The position numbers and the translations under genes were made by a program. A model generated the notes under the pieces. That model was not told where the DNA came from and ran no database searches. It saw nothing but the letters and a program-made list of their open reading frames with translations. 64,000 nucleotides of DNA, from contig BGKB01000062.1 of NCBI GenBank assembly GCA_003116975.1, forward strand, positions 355,338-419,337. The letters run 5' to 3'. Position 1 is the stretch's first letter. Each line of letters opens with the position of its first letter. The DNA comes from Aurantiochytrium sp. KH105 (Eukaryota > Sar > Bigyra > Thraustochytrida > Thraustochytriidae). This document shows positions 41,611 to 50,719 of the stretch, one piece after another.

Positions 41611-44600
41611 ATGACATCTTTTGAAAGGTATTTCGACGAAGACGCGCAGGTTGTTGTCAATGCTTCCCTGACCGGCGAACTCTGGGAAGAATACTATGAC
41701 GAAAACGGTGCGCTCTACTATTATGAGCGCTCCTCGGGTGCTACTGCTTGGGAGCTGCCTGATAATGACGGTGCAGCAGCTTCTCCCGATGAAATTAATG
41801 CGCTTGATGCGGACTATCCGCTGTATTATGAACACGCCCAAGATCCAGGATACCCACAATATCAAGAGTACGCGCCAGACGAAACGTACACTCAGGATCA
41901 GGAATACTTTCAACATCAAAACTACTCACAGGGCCAAGAGTATTCTCTCGACCAAGAATATTTGCAGGATCAAGGGCTTTCTCCGGAGCAAGAGTATGAC
42001 CAAGGACAAGAACATGTCAGGAATTCGCAGCTTCAGTCAACCACTGGCGTTGAGGGTCAAGACGCGAACGAATATGCGTACCAGTACGATGATCCGAAAG
42101 CAGCGACGGCGGCAGCGTACTACGATTCCAGCGCATATGATAATCTGGGCGCAGATCAAGCGTACGATTATACATTTGACGAAACAACAAACTATGAAGA
42201 GCCAAATCCACCATACGCCGACACGGATCCAGATTACAATACAGTACACCCTGAGGCAACCGACATTGGCGACGCTGGAATCACTTCGCCAATGGCTTTT
42301 GACGAAACCAACGCAACGTACTATCAAACTTTGGGGAATGACACATCAAGCGAATGGACGTCATCTCAAGAACCCCAATGGGTTACATACTACGATGAGG
42401 AATCGCAGCTGCCATACTATGTTGACCTGACAACAGGTCAGAGCGCCTGGGAGCTACCTCCAGGAACCAACCCAATGCCCGACGCAGATCAGCTTGCTTG
42501 GGACACAGGGGACAACCAAGATCTCGCTTCCCCAGGTCAGACACGAGATGATCTCGTCGATGCCTTGGATGCCACAGTGGCAGCAGCCACACATGAAGAA
42601 GCAGTTTCTTCTGGTCGAAATGTTGACAGTCTGGATCATGTCGCCCATGCTGAGGACTCTATCGAAGGACCAGAAGCAAAAGTGCAAACAGCCGACCAAG
42701 AACTAACAATTTCACAAGTCACATCTGAAAGAATACAGGGTGCTGATACAGACGACGAGAGAATCAAGACTGAGAAACGTGAAGGCGAAAATATTCTCCA
42801 TGATGAGCAAATCTGCTCTTCAGACACCGCGCGCGAAGTCTCACTTGGAATGACGACTCCGTCGCGTATAGAAGCGTCCGAGCTTGAGATACCAGCTACC
42901 CCTGAAGAGCTCTGTGCACAAGCAGAAAATTCAGAGGCTCGCGATATTGCGTGCACGGGTGGCGAAAGTCCTGCAAAACCAGTCACTCTCAAACCCGATA
43001 GCGACGAAGTGTCGAAAGCTCCTGTCGAGCTTTCCAACTTCGATTCTGCAAAAGATCTTGAAGAGTCCGGGGCGAACGGGTCCGCCAAGGACCTTTTGCA
43101 GAGCATGACCAAAACAGCGACGGAGCCACCATCTCTAACATTCAGCGAGGGAGATTCCAATGACAAGCCGACTCGCGCCCAATTAAATGCTCCGGCTGCG
43201 CGGAACCCTTCTGCAAAAGATGCTCAAGGACCCGGGGCAAACAGAATTGCAAAGGACCTTTCACAAAGCATGATAAAAACAGAGTCGGAACCAACATCTC
43301 TCACAGAGAGCGCGAACGGGTCCAACGACAGGCTGATTTGCGCTCAAGCGAATACTACGACTGCACAGAGCGCCACACTTTCAAGGGAAAACGAGGTTCT
43401 TGAGGTCGCCGCAAGATCTACGAATGAAGCCCAACCCAAGCAGCAGCGACAGCAGCATGAAGAAGACATGGAAGCAGATGATCTCGGCGCAATCCTCAGT
43501 TATGAGATTCACCGTGAAACACCAGACATAGAAGTGCCAGAAATCGGGGACGGGGTCGACGAATCCCGAGAAGAGGCATGCTCTCCCGTGAGTCGCGGCC
43601 GCAAGCAGTCGGTTCTTCAGCGTCGTAGAACGCGGATGCTCACGATACATAAAAAAGCTCTTGCTAAGGCCTTGCCCCAGAGTCCGAAAGAGCCTTTCAA
43701 TCGTCCGAGACGGACTTCTATTCTCGGCGTGGGGATCTCTTCCAATGCTCAAACCGCAGTCTTCAAACTTCATAGTGAGTACGGAAGTCTCTCGTACGGC
43801 CAAATGTTAGGACTCCTTGCTCGAGACACTTTGTTTCGCTCAAAACTTGCGGCAGCAAGCGGAAGCTGGCGCGTCAAGCCAACAAGCCTTCACCACGACT
43901 TTAAAGAGGCTGACAAGGACAAGGATGGTCAGCTCTCGCTCAAAGAGCTGACTCGGTTTTGCCAGCTCGCAGCACGTAAAGCTCGAGGCAATCGAAGAGA
44001 TTTGCGTCCATACGAAGTGCGTCGCCGTCGTCTCGAACAAAAGGGCGCGGTCAATTCATTGGAGTCAATCAAAATCACCGTGCGCATTCCTTTCGATTGC
44101 GAACAAATTATCGATCCCAAGCTCGCCGAAACCCCATACGCGCACCTGTCTCGTCAAAAGGAGTGGGACGCGGAGTCGCAAAAGCGAACACTCGCACACA
44201 ATGAAAAAGTGATGGCCTTTGAGTCCAAGATGCGGCGGCGCAAGACGATCGAGACCGAACGACGTCGCGTCTTTGATCGAGAGAAGAAGCACGAGGAGGA
44301 TCGGGCTTCGCGTGAGCGCAAAGCTCTTCGCTCCAAGCTGCACCGTCGCCTGCACGAGGACCTCCGTGAACAATGCACGCAACGCCTCATCGAGCTTGCC
44401 AACGATGAAGTGGCAGCCCGCGAAGAGGCTCTTCGCCAAATGCAAGAGAATAAATCCCGCAAAACACTTCATGCGAAGTCCCTTCGGGCTCTCTCGACTG
44501 CGCGAAGTCTACGCGTGCTCGCACAGCCTGTGCAAAAGCCAAGTGCTGAGGAAGAGATTGAAACGATCTCTGAAATGCTTTCTCGCAATGTTGCGGCGCT

Positions 44601-46011
44601 CAATGAGGACGAAAAAGCACAAAGCAAAATTGCAGCTTTTCTCGCGCCCTCGCGGCAAAAGTCGTTCGAAGAGTGGAAAGTGCAGCAAACAGCCTCGATG
44701 GAGAAGCGTCTCGAAAAGAAGCTGAACAAGCACGCTGGCCAAATGCTGCGAGAGCTTCAGGAACGCGCGCATCGCGAGACTGAGCGGCGCGCGGCCTTTG
44801 ACTCAGAGACTGACGCAGCGTTCGCGGCGCATTCTGAAGAATGCGAAGCATATGCTGCTGAGTCAGTGCGTCTCGAGTATGCTGAAATGAAGCTTCGAAG
44901 ACTCGAGCAAGAGGCCTTTCAGAGCATCGAGAAGAAGCGCAAGCAATTTCTCGAGATCTCGACCTCGTGCTTTCATCGAGGGCCGTTGCGGCGGCTCGAG
45001 TGGGAAGAAACGCTCAAGACCTTTGACAAAATTAATCGCTCCGTTTTTAAAGTGAGGGATGAAAGGTCAGGAGAAGCCCAGATTCTCGTCCGCGTGCCGC
45101 TTGGTAGTACACAGGCGGAAGCTGTGAAAGCACGCGAGGCGCTGGAGAGATTCCGGGAGACCGGAACACACACTCTTTTGTCGCGAGCGCAGCGCCGCGA
45201 CGACCGCTTGCCGACGTTTTCCAGACATCTTCTTCGTGTGCATTGGACCTTTGTGCACCATCAGCGCATGCACTGGGAGCTCTTCATTCTGACAGAGTAT
45301 TGTGCGGGCGGAAGATTGTCAGATGTTCTCGCGCGCATGTACACGAGCTCAACGGAAGCCAGCGCGATTCCAGAGCCTATCCTCTTGCGAATCGCCGAGC
45401 AGCTCACCCATGCTTTGCGGGCTTTGCATCTCGAAGGCCTTGCACACTTGGGACTCGAGCCCGCTTGCATTTTCTTTGATGCACATAACAATCTCAAAGT
45501 CGGCATTCCTCGCGATGTGCGAAGTTTGCAGAGCCAACTAGGCTATCAACCGCGACTTGCTGCGGCTACACTGCGATACGCTGCTCCGGAGCTCATGCGC
45601 ATTATCGTCGATGCCTCGTCGGCCTTTGACCCGGCGAAAGCTGATGTTTGGAGCCTCGGCGCCATCATGTATCATCTGGCGACGGGCGCACATTTGCCGT
45701 CGACGTCATTTGCCGTTGCCAAGCTCGTGGCTCAGCCTCGTGTGCGGCAGCGAAGACGCTGGTTTCGAGACCTTTTGCGCATGACGCTGCAGCCACGTGC
45801 AGCGGACCGGGCGACAATGACGGATGTCGCAGATTTTTTCTCCGATGTCGTCGACCATGTCGAACTCGAGGTGAGCGAGACCTTCAATCGGCCCTTGGAG
45901 CCCATATCGACGCACGCCCCAGAGGTGCGTGAAGAGGTTGAGCTGGGCACGTTCGAGGCTTCCGAAAGAGACCCAAATGCTGCTTCACAGTCAATCATTC
46001 CGGCAATGTAG
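41611..46011 (+). CDS. WW / EF-hand / coiled-coil protein with C-terminal pseudokinase
   Basis: 1466 residues from the first ATG. WW domain 1 lies at about 25-50 (W25, W47, P50) and WW 2 at about 257-285. Between them a Tyr/Gln/Glu repeat of the E-Y-x-Q-x-Q type may be a phosphorylation-prone linker. A disordered part (about 290-690) has an internal duplication around S-A-K-D-L-L-Q-S-M and I-A-K-D-L-S-Q-S-M. A canonical EF-hand loop is at 768-779 (DKDKDGQLSLKE). Long charged helices follow (about 820-1130). Residues about 1137-1425 have a kinase fold pattern: A-P-E at 1325-1327 and D-V-W-S-L-G at 1345-1350. However, the glycine loop has no glycines, the VAIK lysine is absent, HRD is H-L-G (1279-1281) and DFG is missing. 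It is therefore probably a scaffold, binding Pro-rich partners through WW and calcium through the EF hand. Confidence 0.88.
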   Translation: MTSFERYFDEDAQVVVNASLTGELWEEYYDENGALYYYERSSGATAWELPDNDGAAASPDEINALDADYPLYYEHAQDPGYPQYQEYAPDETYTQDQEYFQHQNYSQGQEYSLDQEYLQDQGLSPEQEYDQGQEHVRNSQLQSTTGVEGQDANEYAYQYDDPKAATAAAYYDSSAYDNLGADQAYDYTFDETTNYEEPNPPYADTDPDYNTVHPEATDIGDAGITSPMAFDETNATYYQTLGNDTSSEWTSSQEPQWVTYYDEESQLPYYVDLTTGQSAWELPPGTNPMPDADQLAWDTGDNQDLASPGQTRDDLVDALDATVAAATHEEAVSSGRNVDSLDHVAHAEDSIEGPEAKVQTADQELTISQVTSERIQGADTDDERIKTEKREGENILHDEQICSSDTAREVSLGMTTPSRIEASELEIPATPEELCAQAENSEARDIACTGGESPAKPVTLKPDSDEVSKAPVELSNFDSAKDLEESGANGSAKDLLQSMTKTATEPPSLTFSEGDSNDKPTRAQLNAPAARNPSAKDAQGPGANRIAKDLSQSMIKTESEPTSLTESANGSNDRLICAQANTTTAQSATLSRENEVLEVAARSTNEAQPKQQRQQHEEDMEADDLGAILSYEIHRETPDIEVPEIGDGVDESREEACSPVSRGRKQSVLQRRRTRMLTIHKKALAKALPQSPKEPFNRPRRTSILGVGISSNAQTAVFKLHSEYGSLSYGQMLGLLARDTLFRSKLAAASGSWRVKPTSLHHDFKEADKDKDGQLSLKELTRFCQLAARKARGNRRDLRPYEVRRRRLEQKGAVNSLESIKITVRIPFDCEQIIDPKLAETPYAHLSRQKEWDAESQKRTLAHNEKVMAFESKMRRRKTIETERRRVFDREKKHEEDRASRERKALRSKLHRRLHEDLREQCTQRLIELANDEVAAREEALRQMQENKSRKTLHAKSLRALSTARSLRVLAQPVQKPSAEEEIETISEMLSRNVAALNEDEKAQSKIAAFLAPSRQKSFEEWKVQQTASMEKRLEKKLNKHAGQMLRELQERAHRETERRAAFDSETDAAFAAHSEECEAYAAESVRLEYAEMKLRRLEQEAFQSIEKKRKQFLEISTSCFHRGPLRRLEWEETLKTFDKINRSVFKVRDERSGEAQILVRVPLGSTQAEAVKAREALERFRETGTHTLLSRAQRRDDRLPTFSRHLLRVHWTFVHHQRMHWELFILTEYCAGGRLSDVLARMYTSSTEASAIPEPILLRIAEQLTHALRALHLEGLAHLGLEPACIFFDAHNNLKVGIPRDVRSLQSQLGYQPRLAAATLRYAAPELMRIIVDASSAFDPAKADVWSLGAIMYHLATGAHLPSTSFAVAKLVAQPRVRQRRRWFRDLLRMTLQPRAADRATMTDVADFFSDVVDHVELEVSETFNRPLEPISTHAPEVREEVELGTFEASERDPNAASQSIIPAM

Positions 46012-46345
46012 TGCTAGTTGTCAGTCTGTAATTTTCTCTCCAAAACCCGTTTTGACGCGACGAGAATGATTTCCCTTCACTCCTGGCTGGAGGGCTGCAA
46101 AACAAGTGAGCCCAAGGAGGCGCAACAAGAAGCTGTAAGCCCACGGATCGACATTGTATAGTATCCAGATCAGATCAAAATTTATACTTGTAGTGGTAAC
46201 GGTGTCTTTTTTTTGCTTTGTTCTTTATAATAGAGGTGCGCGTGCGTTCGTTCGACGAGGGGAGTTTAGACAATATGGAGTGAAGGACGCAAATTGTAGT
46301 GTCCGATCTCTGCGTGCGTGTTTTTTAGATATATGCGTGTACAGT
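46012..46345. other. Shared 3' region of two convergent genes
   Basis: 334 nt between stop codons, AT-richer, with T runs near 46207 and 46320. No gene. Confidence 0.75.
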
Positions 46346-47161
46346 TTAGATCTCATCTTCATCGTCAGAAGAGAGCTCTGCAAGAGGATCGAGCTCAGGA
46401 AAGTCACCAACCTCGCACTTGTCAGGCCGCACAAAGGCAGCATGCTTTTCGTCGGCCTCAAAGAATTTCTTGCCCTTGACGGTGCCGTTGCCCTTTCCGA
46501 GCGGCTCATCAAGTCGAACCCCAATCCAGTAGCCATTGCCAACGAGGTTCTCGCCATCGCCCTTCCAGGCAACGACACCTCTCCTTGAACCGGGCTGAAT
46601 CTGGCAGCGGTCGCCGACAGTGAAGCCCTCAACATCCTTTTCGGTTGGAGGATTCTTGTTCTTTGGCTCGCGACGGTTCTCCGGCAGAAGCGTAAAGTAC
46701 GGGTCCTTCTCGCGCATTTTCTTCTTGTACGCCCGGATCGAGTTCTCACGCTTGTTGTAGTCCTCGTCGCTCATGACGTACTTTTCCACGAGATCGACAT
46801 TTTCTAGACCGCCGTCCTTACTGAACGAGTAAGGGTCCGTGTCGATGATGTGAATGTTCATCCCGGTGGCCACGCCATAGAACCCAAGCATCTTGGTATC
46901 ATCGTCAAGTTCGCAGAGCGTGGTGCCGTCCTGCTTGAGGACAAGTCGCTGGAAGCCTGCGCCAGTGCCGCCGTGCCTGTACAAGCGGTCCTTGAGGGCG
47001 CCGACGGTGGTGTGCAGGTCAACGCGAATCTCGGGCCACCGCTGCTGCAGGTTGCTGTGCGAGATATCCACCAGAGCGGTCCCCTCTGCGACCTGCTGGC
47101 CGAACTGGCCGTCCTCCAGCCGCACGTACTGGTTGAGCGTGTTCATGTCGAGCGCCGCCAT
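46346..47161 (-). CDS. TBCB: Tubulin-folding cofactor B (ubiquitin-like + CAP-Gly)
   Basis: 271 residues, close to the family length (about 240-260). TBCB acts with TBCE to fold and dissociate alpha/beta-tubulin in the cytosol. Residues about 27-107 form the ubiquitin-like domain, a central charged helix (about 135-155) links to the CAP-Gly domain (about 183-248). There the usual G-K-N-D-G reads G-K-G-N-G (222-226), with G-K-K-F-F and H-A-A-F-V-R following. The protein ends D-E-D-E-I, fitting the acidic C-terminal tail reported for TBCB. I chose ATG 47159-47161; the frame stays open upstream but only through a GCAA/AAGC repeat and low-complexity sequence with no earlier ATG in frame. Divergent from Pescadillo. 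Confidence 0.93.
   Translation of the reverse strand: MAALDMNTLNQYVRLEDGQFGQQVAEGTALVDISHSNLQQRWPEIRVDLHTTVGALKDRLYRHGGTGAGFQRLVLKQDGTTLCELDDDTKMLGFYGVATGMNIHIIDTDPYSFSKDGGLENVDLVEKYVMSDEDYNKRENSIRAYKKKMREKDPYFTLLPENRREPKNKNPPTEKDVEGFTVGDRCQIQPGSRRGVVAWKGDGENLVGNGYWIGVRLDEPLGKGNGTVKGKKFFEADEKHAAFVRPDKCEVGDFPELDPLAELSSDDEDEI

Positions 47162-47193
<32 letters not shown>
47162..47193. repeat. CTTG tetranucleotide run abutting TBCB start codon
   Basis: About seven to eight CTTG/CTCG units directly upstream of the TBCB ATG; in the TBCB transcript it reads as AAGC units immediately before the start. Confidence 0.9.
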
Positions 47194-47195
<2 letters not shown>

Positions 47196-47957
47196 CGCTG
47201 CCTCCCTCTGCTGCCTGCCGCGTCTACCCAGAGCGAGAGCGAGTCCGGAGAGGGCGCCTTGTCTGTCTGCCGCCAGCCTGCCTGCCTAATTGCCTCTTCG
47301 TTGCGATTCTGGAATGCCGCGGCCGGGCGGGGCTCTCTCGCCTCGGTCTCTCTCTCTCCGCTCGCTCGTGCAACGGGCGCAGCCTTTCTTTGTTCCGGAC
47401 TTTCCGTTAGCGGGTGGGAAATCCGGGCGCACGTCCCGGATATCCCGATCGAGGCGGCAGGCCCGCGGCGAAAAGGGGTTGCGGAAGGTGGCAGGCCGCG
47501 GGTCGCGCAGCCAGTCAATCGGGGCCGAGCAAGCGCGGCGGGGACGACGGCGGGGAGAGAGTGCCCCTTGCCACTGCAAGGCCGGGCGGCGCAAGGAGAG
47601 GAAGAAGCCGTGGCAGCTGGATTTCTTTCCCAAGCTAGCAAGGGCCGGGCGCATGGTCGAAGAAATGGCGTGACTCGGAGTGCGTGAGTGGTGGGTGAAC
47701 TCACTTGTCAACTCAACTCGACTCACAACGCGGCTCGACTCACACGGCCAACCGTGACATTCAATTTTTTTTTATGGACTCGCGACGGCGTTCTCTTTGC
47801 AGGGGTGTTCTGTTCCAGCGGCGCGGCCAGTCGGTGGTCCTGCCTGCGCCAAGGCCCGCGCAGAACCGGAGCAGCTGCGCGCGCAGCAGCAGAGCGAGGC
47901 GCGGCGAGGCGCGGCGAGGCGAGGCGAGGCGAGAAGCGCCAGCGGCGCGGAGAGACC
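47162..47957. promoter_or_regulatory. Divergent promoter, TBCB/Pescadillo
   Basis: 796 nt between two housekeeping start codons. It contains the CTTG run beside TBCB, GGCGA pentamers at 47895-47935 beside Pescadillo and a T run at 47765-47775. No named motif recognised. Confidence 0.6.
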
Positions 47958-49914
47958 ATGGGTAACAAGGTGAAGCTTTCGAGCGGAATCCGCGAAAAGG
48001 GGCGCGCGACCGTAAAGAAGAAGAGCATCAAGAGCAAGGCGCTCGACATCAACTCGAAGCGGCGCGCACGCAAGGCCGGCAACATCCGCAAGAAGGGACA
48101 CGAGGGCCATGCCATCCGCTACATTACGCGCCGGCGCGCGATGAAGAAACTTCAGCTTTCGCTCCAGGACTTTCGCCGCCTGTGCATCCTCAAGGGCATC
48201 TACCCGCGCGAACCGCTCGGGAAAAAGGTTCACCAGACGTGCTACCACGTCAAGGACATTGCCTTTCTGGCGCACGAGCCCCTGCTTAACAAGTTCGCGG
48301 AAATCAAGGCCTTCTTGGACAAGGTGGCCCATCTCGTCAACCGCAAGAACGTCTCTGACGCCCGTCGCAAGTTCGATGCCAAGCCCGAGTACACGATCGA
48401 CCACCTCATTAAGGAGCGCTACCCGCGTTTTGGCGACAGCCTTGCGGACATGGACGACGCGCTCTGCTTGCTCCACTTGTTTGCAAACATGCCTGCTATG
48501 TCCAAGGTTGACGCCAAGCGCAGCGAGAATTGCCTGCGCCTGTGCCGCGAGTGGCAGCTCTACGTTGTGCGCGCCCGCGCGCTCCGCAAGACTTTCATCT
48601 CTGTCAAGGGTATCTACTACCAGGCCGAGGTCTTTGGCGAGCTCATCACCTGGATCGTGCCCCATAAGTTTGCTCAGCGCTCTCCGAGGGAAGTTGACTT
48701 TAGCGTGATGAGCACCTTTCTCGAGTTCTACGAATGCCTCACCTCGTTTGTGCTCTTCAAGCTCTACCACACGCTTGGTCTTCGTTACCCGCCCAAGCTC
48801 GACGCCGCTGTTGACGCCAAGGGCGCCCATCTAGAGGCCATCCAAACCGAGACCATCGTCGAAAACGAGGACGAGAACATGGACTTGGATTCTGGTAACA
48901 ACGACGAAGGCAACGAGGCGGGGCTTGAGGGAGGCGAGGAGCAGGAAGCTGATGCCTCGAAGGCCACGATCCAAGACAAGAAGCAGGCCAGAAAGGCCAA
49001 GGCCAAGGCTGACGCCGAGAGCCGGGCCCGCATCGAGACTCTTTCGAAGCGGATGCGGGAAATCGCGCAGCACGACGAAGAGGAAGAAGAAAAGGACGCA
49101 GAGGACCGCGCCGCTGACGTACAGGACCCGGACCTCGATGACGAGGCTTTCGCCGGCGACGAGCAGGCGCAGCAGGTTGCTGAACAAGAGCGTGAGATCC
49201 AGGCACAGACGAACCTTTTGCGCGGACTTACCTTTTGGCTCTCGCGCGAGGTCCCCTTCGAGTCCCTTGAATTTGTTATTCGCGCATTCGGTGGCGAGGT
49301 GCTCTCCGCCAATGCTGGCGACAAGCCCACAGACAAACGCATCACGCACATTGTAACGGACCGTCCCAAGGTCGACCGCACCAACACTCGCTGCGAGTAC
49401 ATTCAGCCCCAGTGGGTCTTTGACTCGGTGAACTGGAAGGTGCTTTTGCCAGTGCAAAAGTACGCGCCCGACGTGTCCTTTTTGCCTCCTCACCTTTCTC
49501 CCTTTGTGGACGATGCTGCTGTTGGCTACAAGCCCGAGTACGCTGAGGAGATTGAGCACCTTCAGTCCGCGGCGGGCGTGGCTCCTGACAAGCTCGCGCC
49601 CCCTGCGCTTCTGCGTGATACGTATAGGCCCACAGAAGAGGAGAAGATGGACGCTGCTGCCGCCGCTGCCGCGCGTCGCCGCGCCGAGGACGGTGCCCAG
49701 GACGAAGACGACGAGGACGACGAAGCTGCAGAGGAGGCCTTTGTCGAGGAACTGAACGAGGAGCTGCGTAGCGGCCAGCGCCGCAAGCGTAAGCGGGACA
49801 CCGAGGCGAAGAAGGGAAAGCTCGACGCGGAAGATCTCACCGACAAGGGAAATTCTTCGGCTGCTAATCTTCTTGCCGATCCCGAGAGCGATGAAGACAG
49901 CGAAGAAGTGGAAG

Positions 49915-49945
<31 letters not shown>

Positions 49946-50384
49946 CGTGCCCGTCTCTAAGAAGGCCAAAAAGGAAGAAGCCAAGGCCAAAAAGGCAGCG
50001 GATGAAAAGAAGGCCAAGGCCAAGAAGGCTGAGGCCAAGGAGAAGGAGCTAGAGGACGAGAAGAAAAAGAAGAAGGTCTCGAAGGATCCCAACTTTGAAC
50101 CAGCCAAAAAGTTTTCTGGCCCTCGCCCTGGCTTCTTCTTTAAGAATGGTCCCAAGGGCCCCGGCTATTACCCAGACCTCAACGCGAAGCGCAAGCGGAC
50201 CTTCCGTTCGAACAATGTCGTGAGCAAGCGCCAGCAACGGCTTGCGCAAAAGAAGGAGGAAAATGAGCGCTCTCAAATGCTCATGTCCAACAAGGCACGG
50301 CGTCTCTATGGCCAGATGCAGCACGGCATCAAGGCCAAGCAGGCCAACGCCGCCGAGCTTCGCCGGCGTCGCCGCAGCAAGTAA
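47958..50384 (+). CDS. PES1: Pescadillo homologue, 60S ribosome biogenesis factor
   Basis: 808 residues. Pescadillo/Nop7 works in the nucleolus in the PeBoW complex (with BOP1 and WDR12) in 27S/32S pre-rRNA processing. Residues about 52-90 hold the signature block with K-K-L-Q-L-S-L, D-F-R-R-L-C-I-L-K-G and I-Y-P-R-E-P; the Pescadillo N-terminal domain continues to about 300. A BRCT domain spans about 417-520 (R-G-L-T-F-W-L through W-V-F-D-S-V-N-W). The C-terminal third is acidic, then Lys/Glu-rich with a poly-Glu run from GAA repeats (about 49911-49942), and ends in basic residues. ATG 47958 is the first in frame. Compared with the usual family start it carries about 45 extra, strongly basic residues before the signature. 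No intron. Confidence 0.95.
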
Positions 50385-50719
50385 ACTCGTACAGCCATCT
50401 TGGCAGTTAGTTGCATCTTGGTAATCTGCAGCGGAAGGCGAGATCGAAAAGCAGGCCCAACTCTCTCCTTTTTCCTTTCTATGTCAAAGACCCAAGCTCA
50501 ACCGAATGTTTTGATCGATTCTTCTGTCTGACAACGAACTTGCTCTCGCTTGCACGAGCTCTTGGTTTACGTTCGAGGACAGCGCCGACAATCTAATGAG
50601 ACGTGCACACGCGCTAATGGCGCAACTTCCTCCCTTTCTTCCAAGGTAGACTCTAGGCCTTGGCCTCGTTTTGGTTTGCAAATCATGTTTCTATCTTTTG
50701 CTTTCAGGAATAATAAGAT
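50385..50719. other. Shared 3' region of Pescadillo and KNL2-like gene
   Basis: 335 nt between stop codons, mixed composition, no repeat of note and no gene. Confidence 0.75.

Noticed and set aside
47688-47957. Upstream extension of the Pescadillo frame
   Set aside because: Begins at GTG, has no ATG and reads as repeat; ATG 47958 gives the family start.
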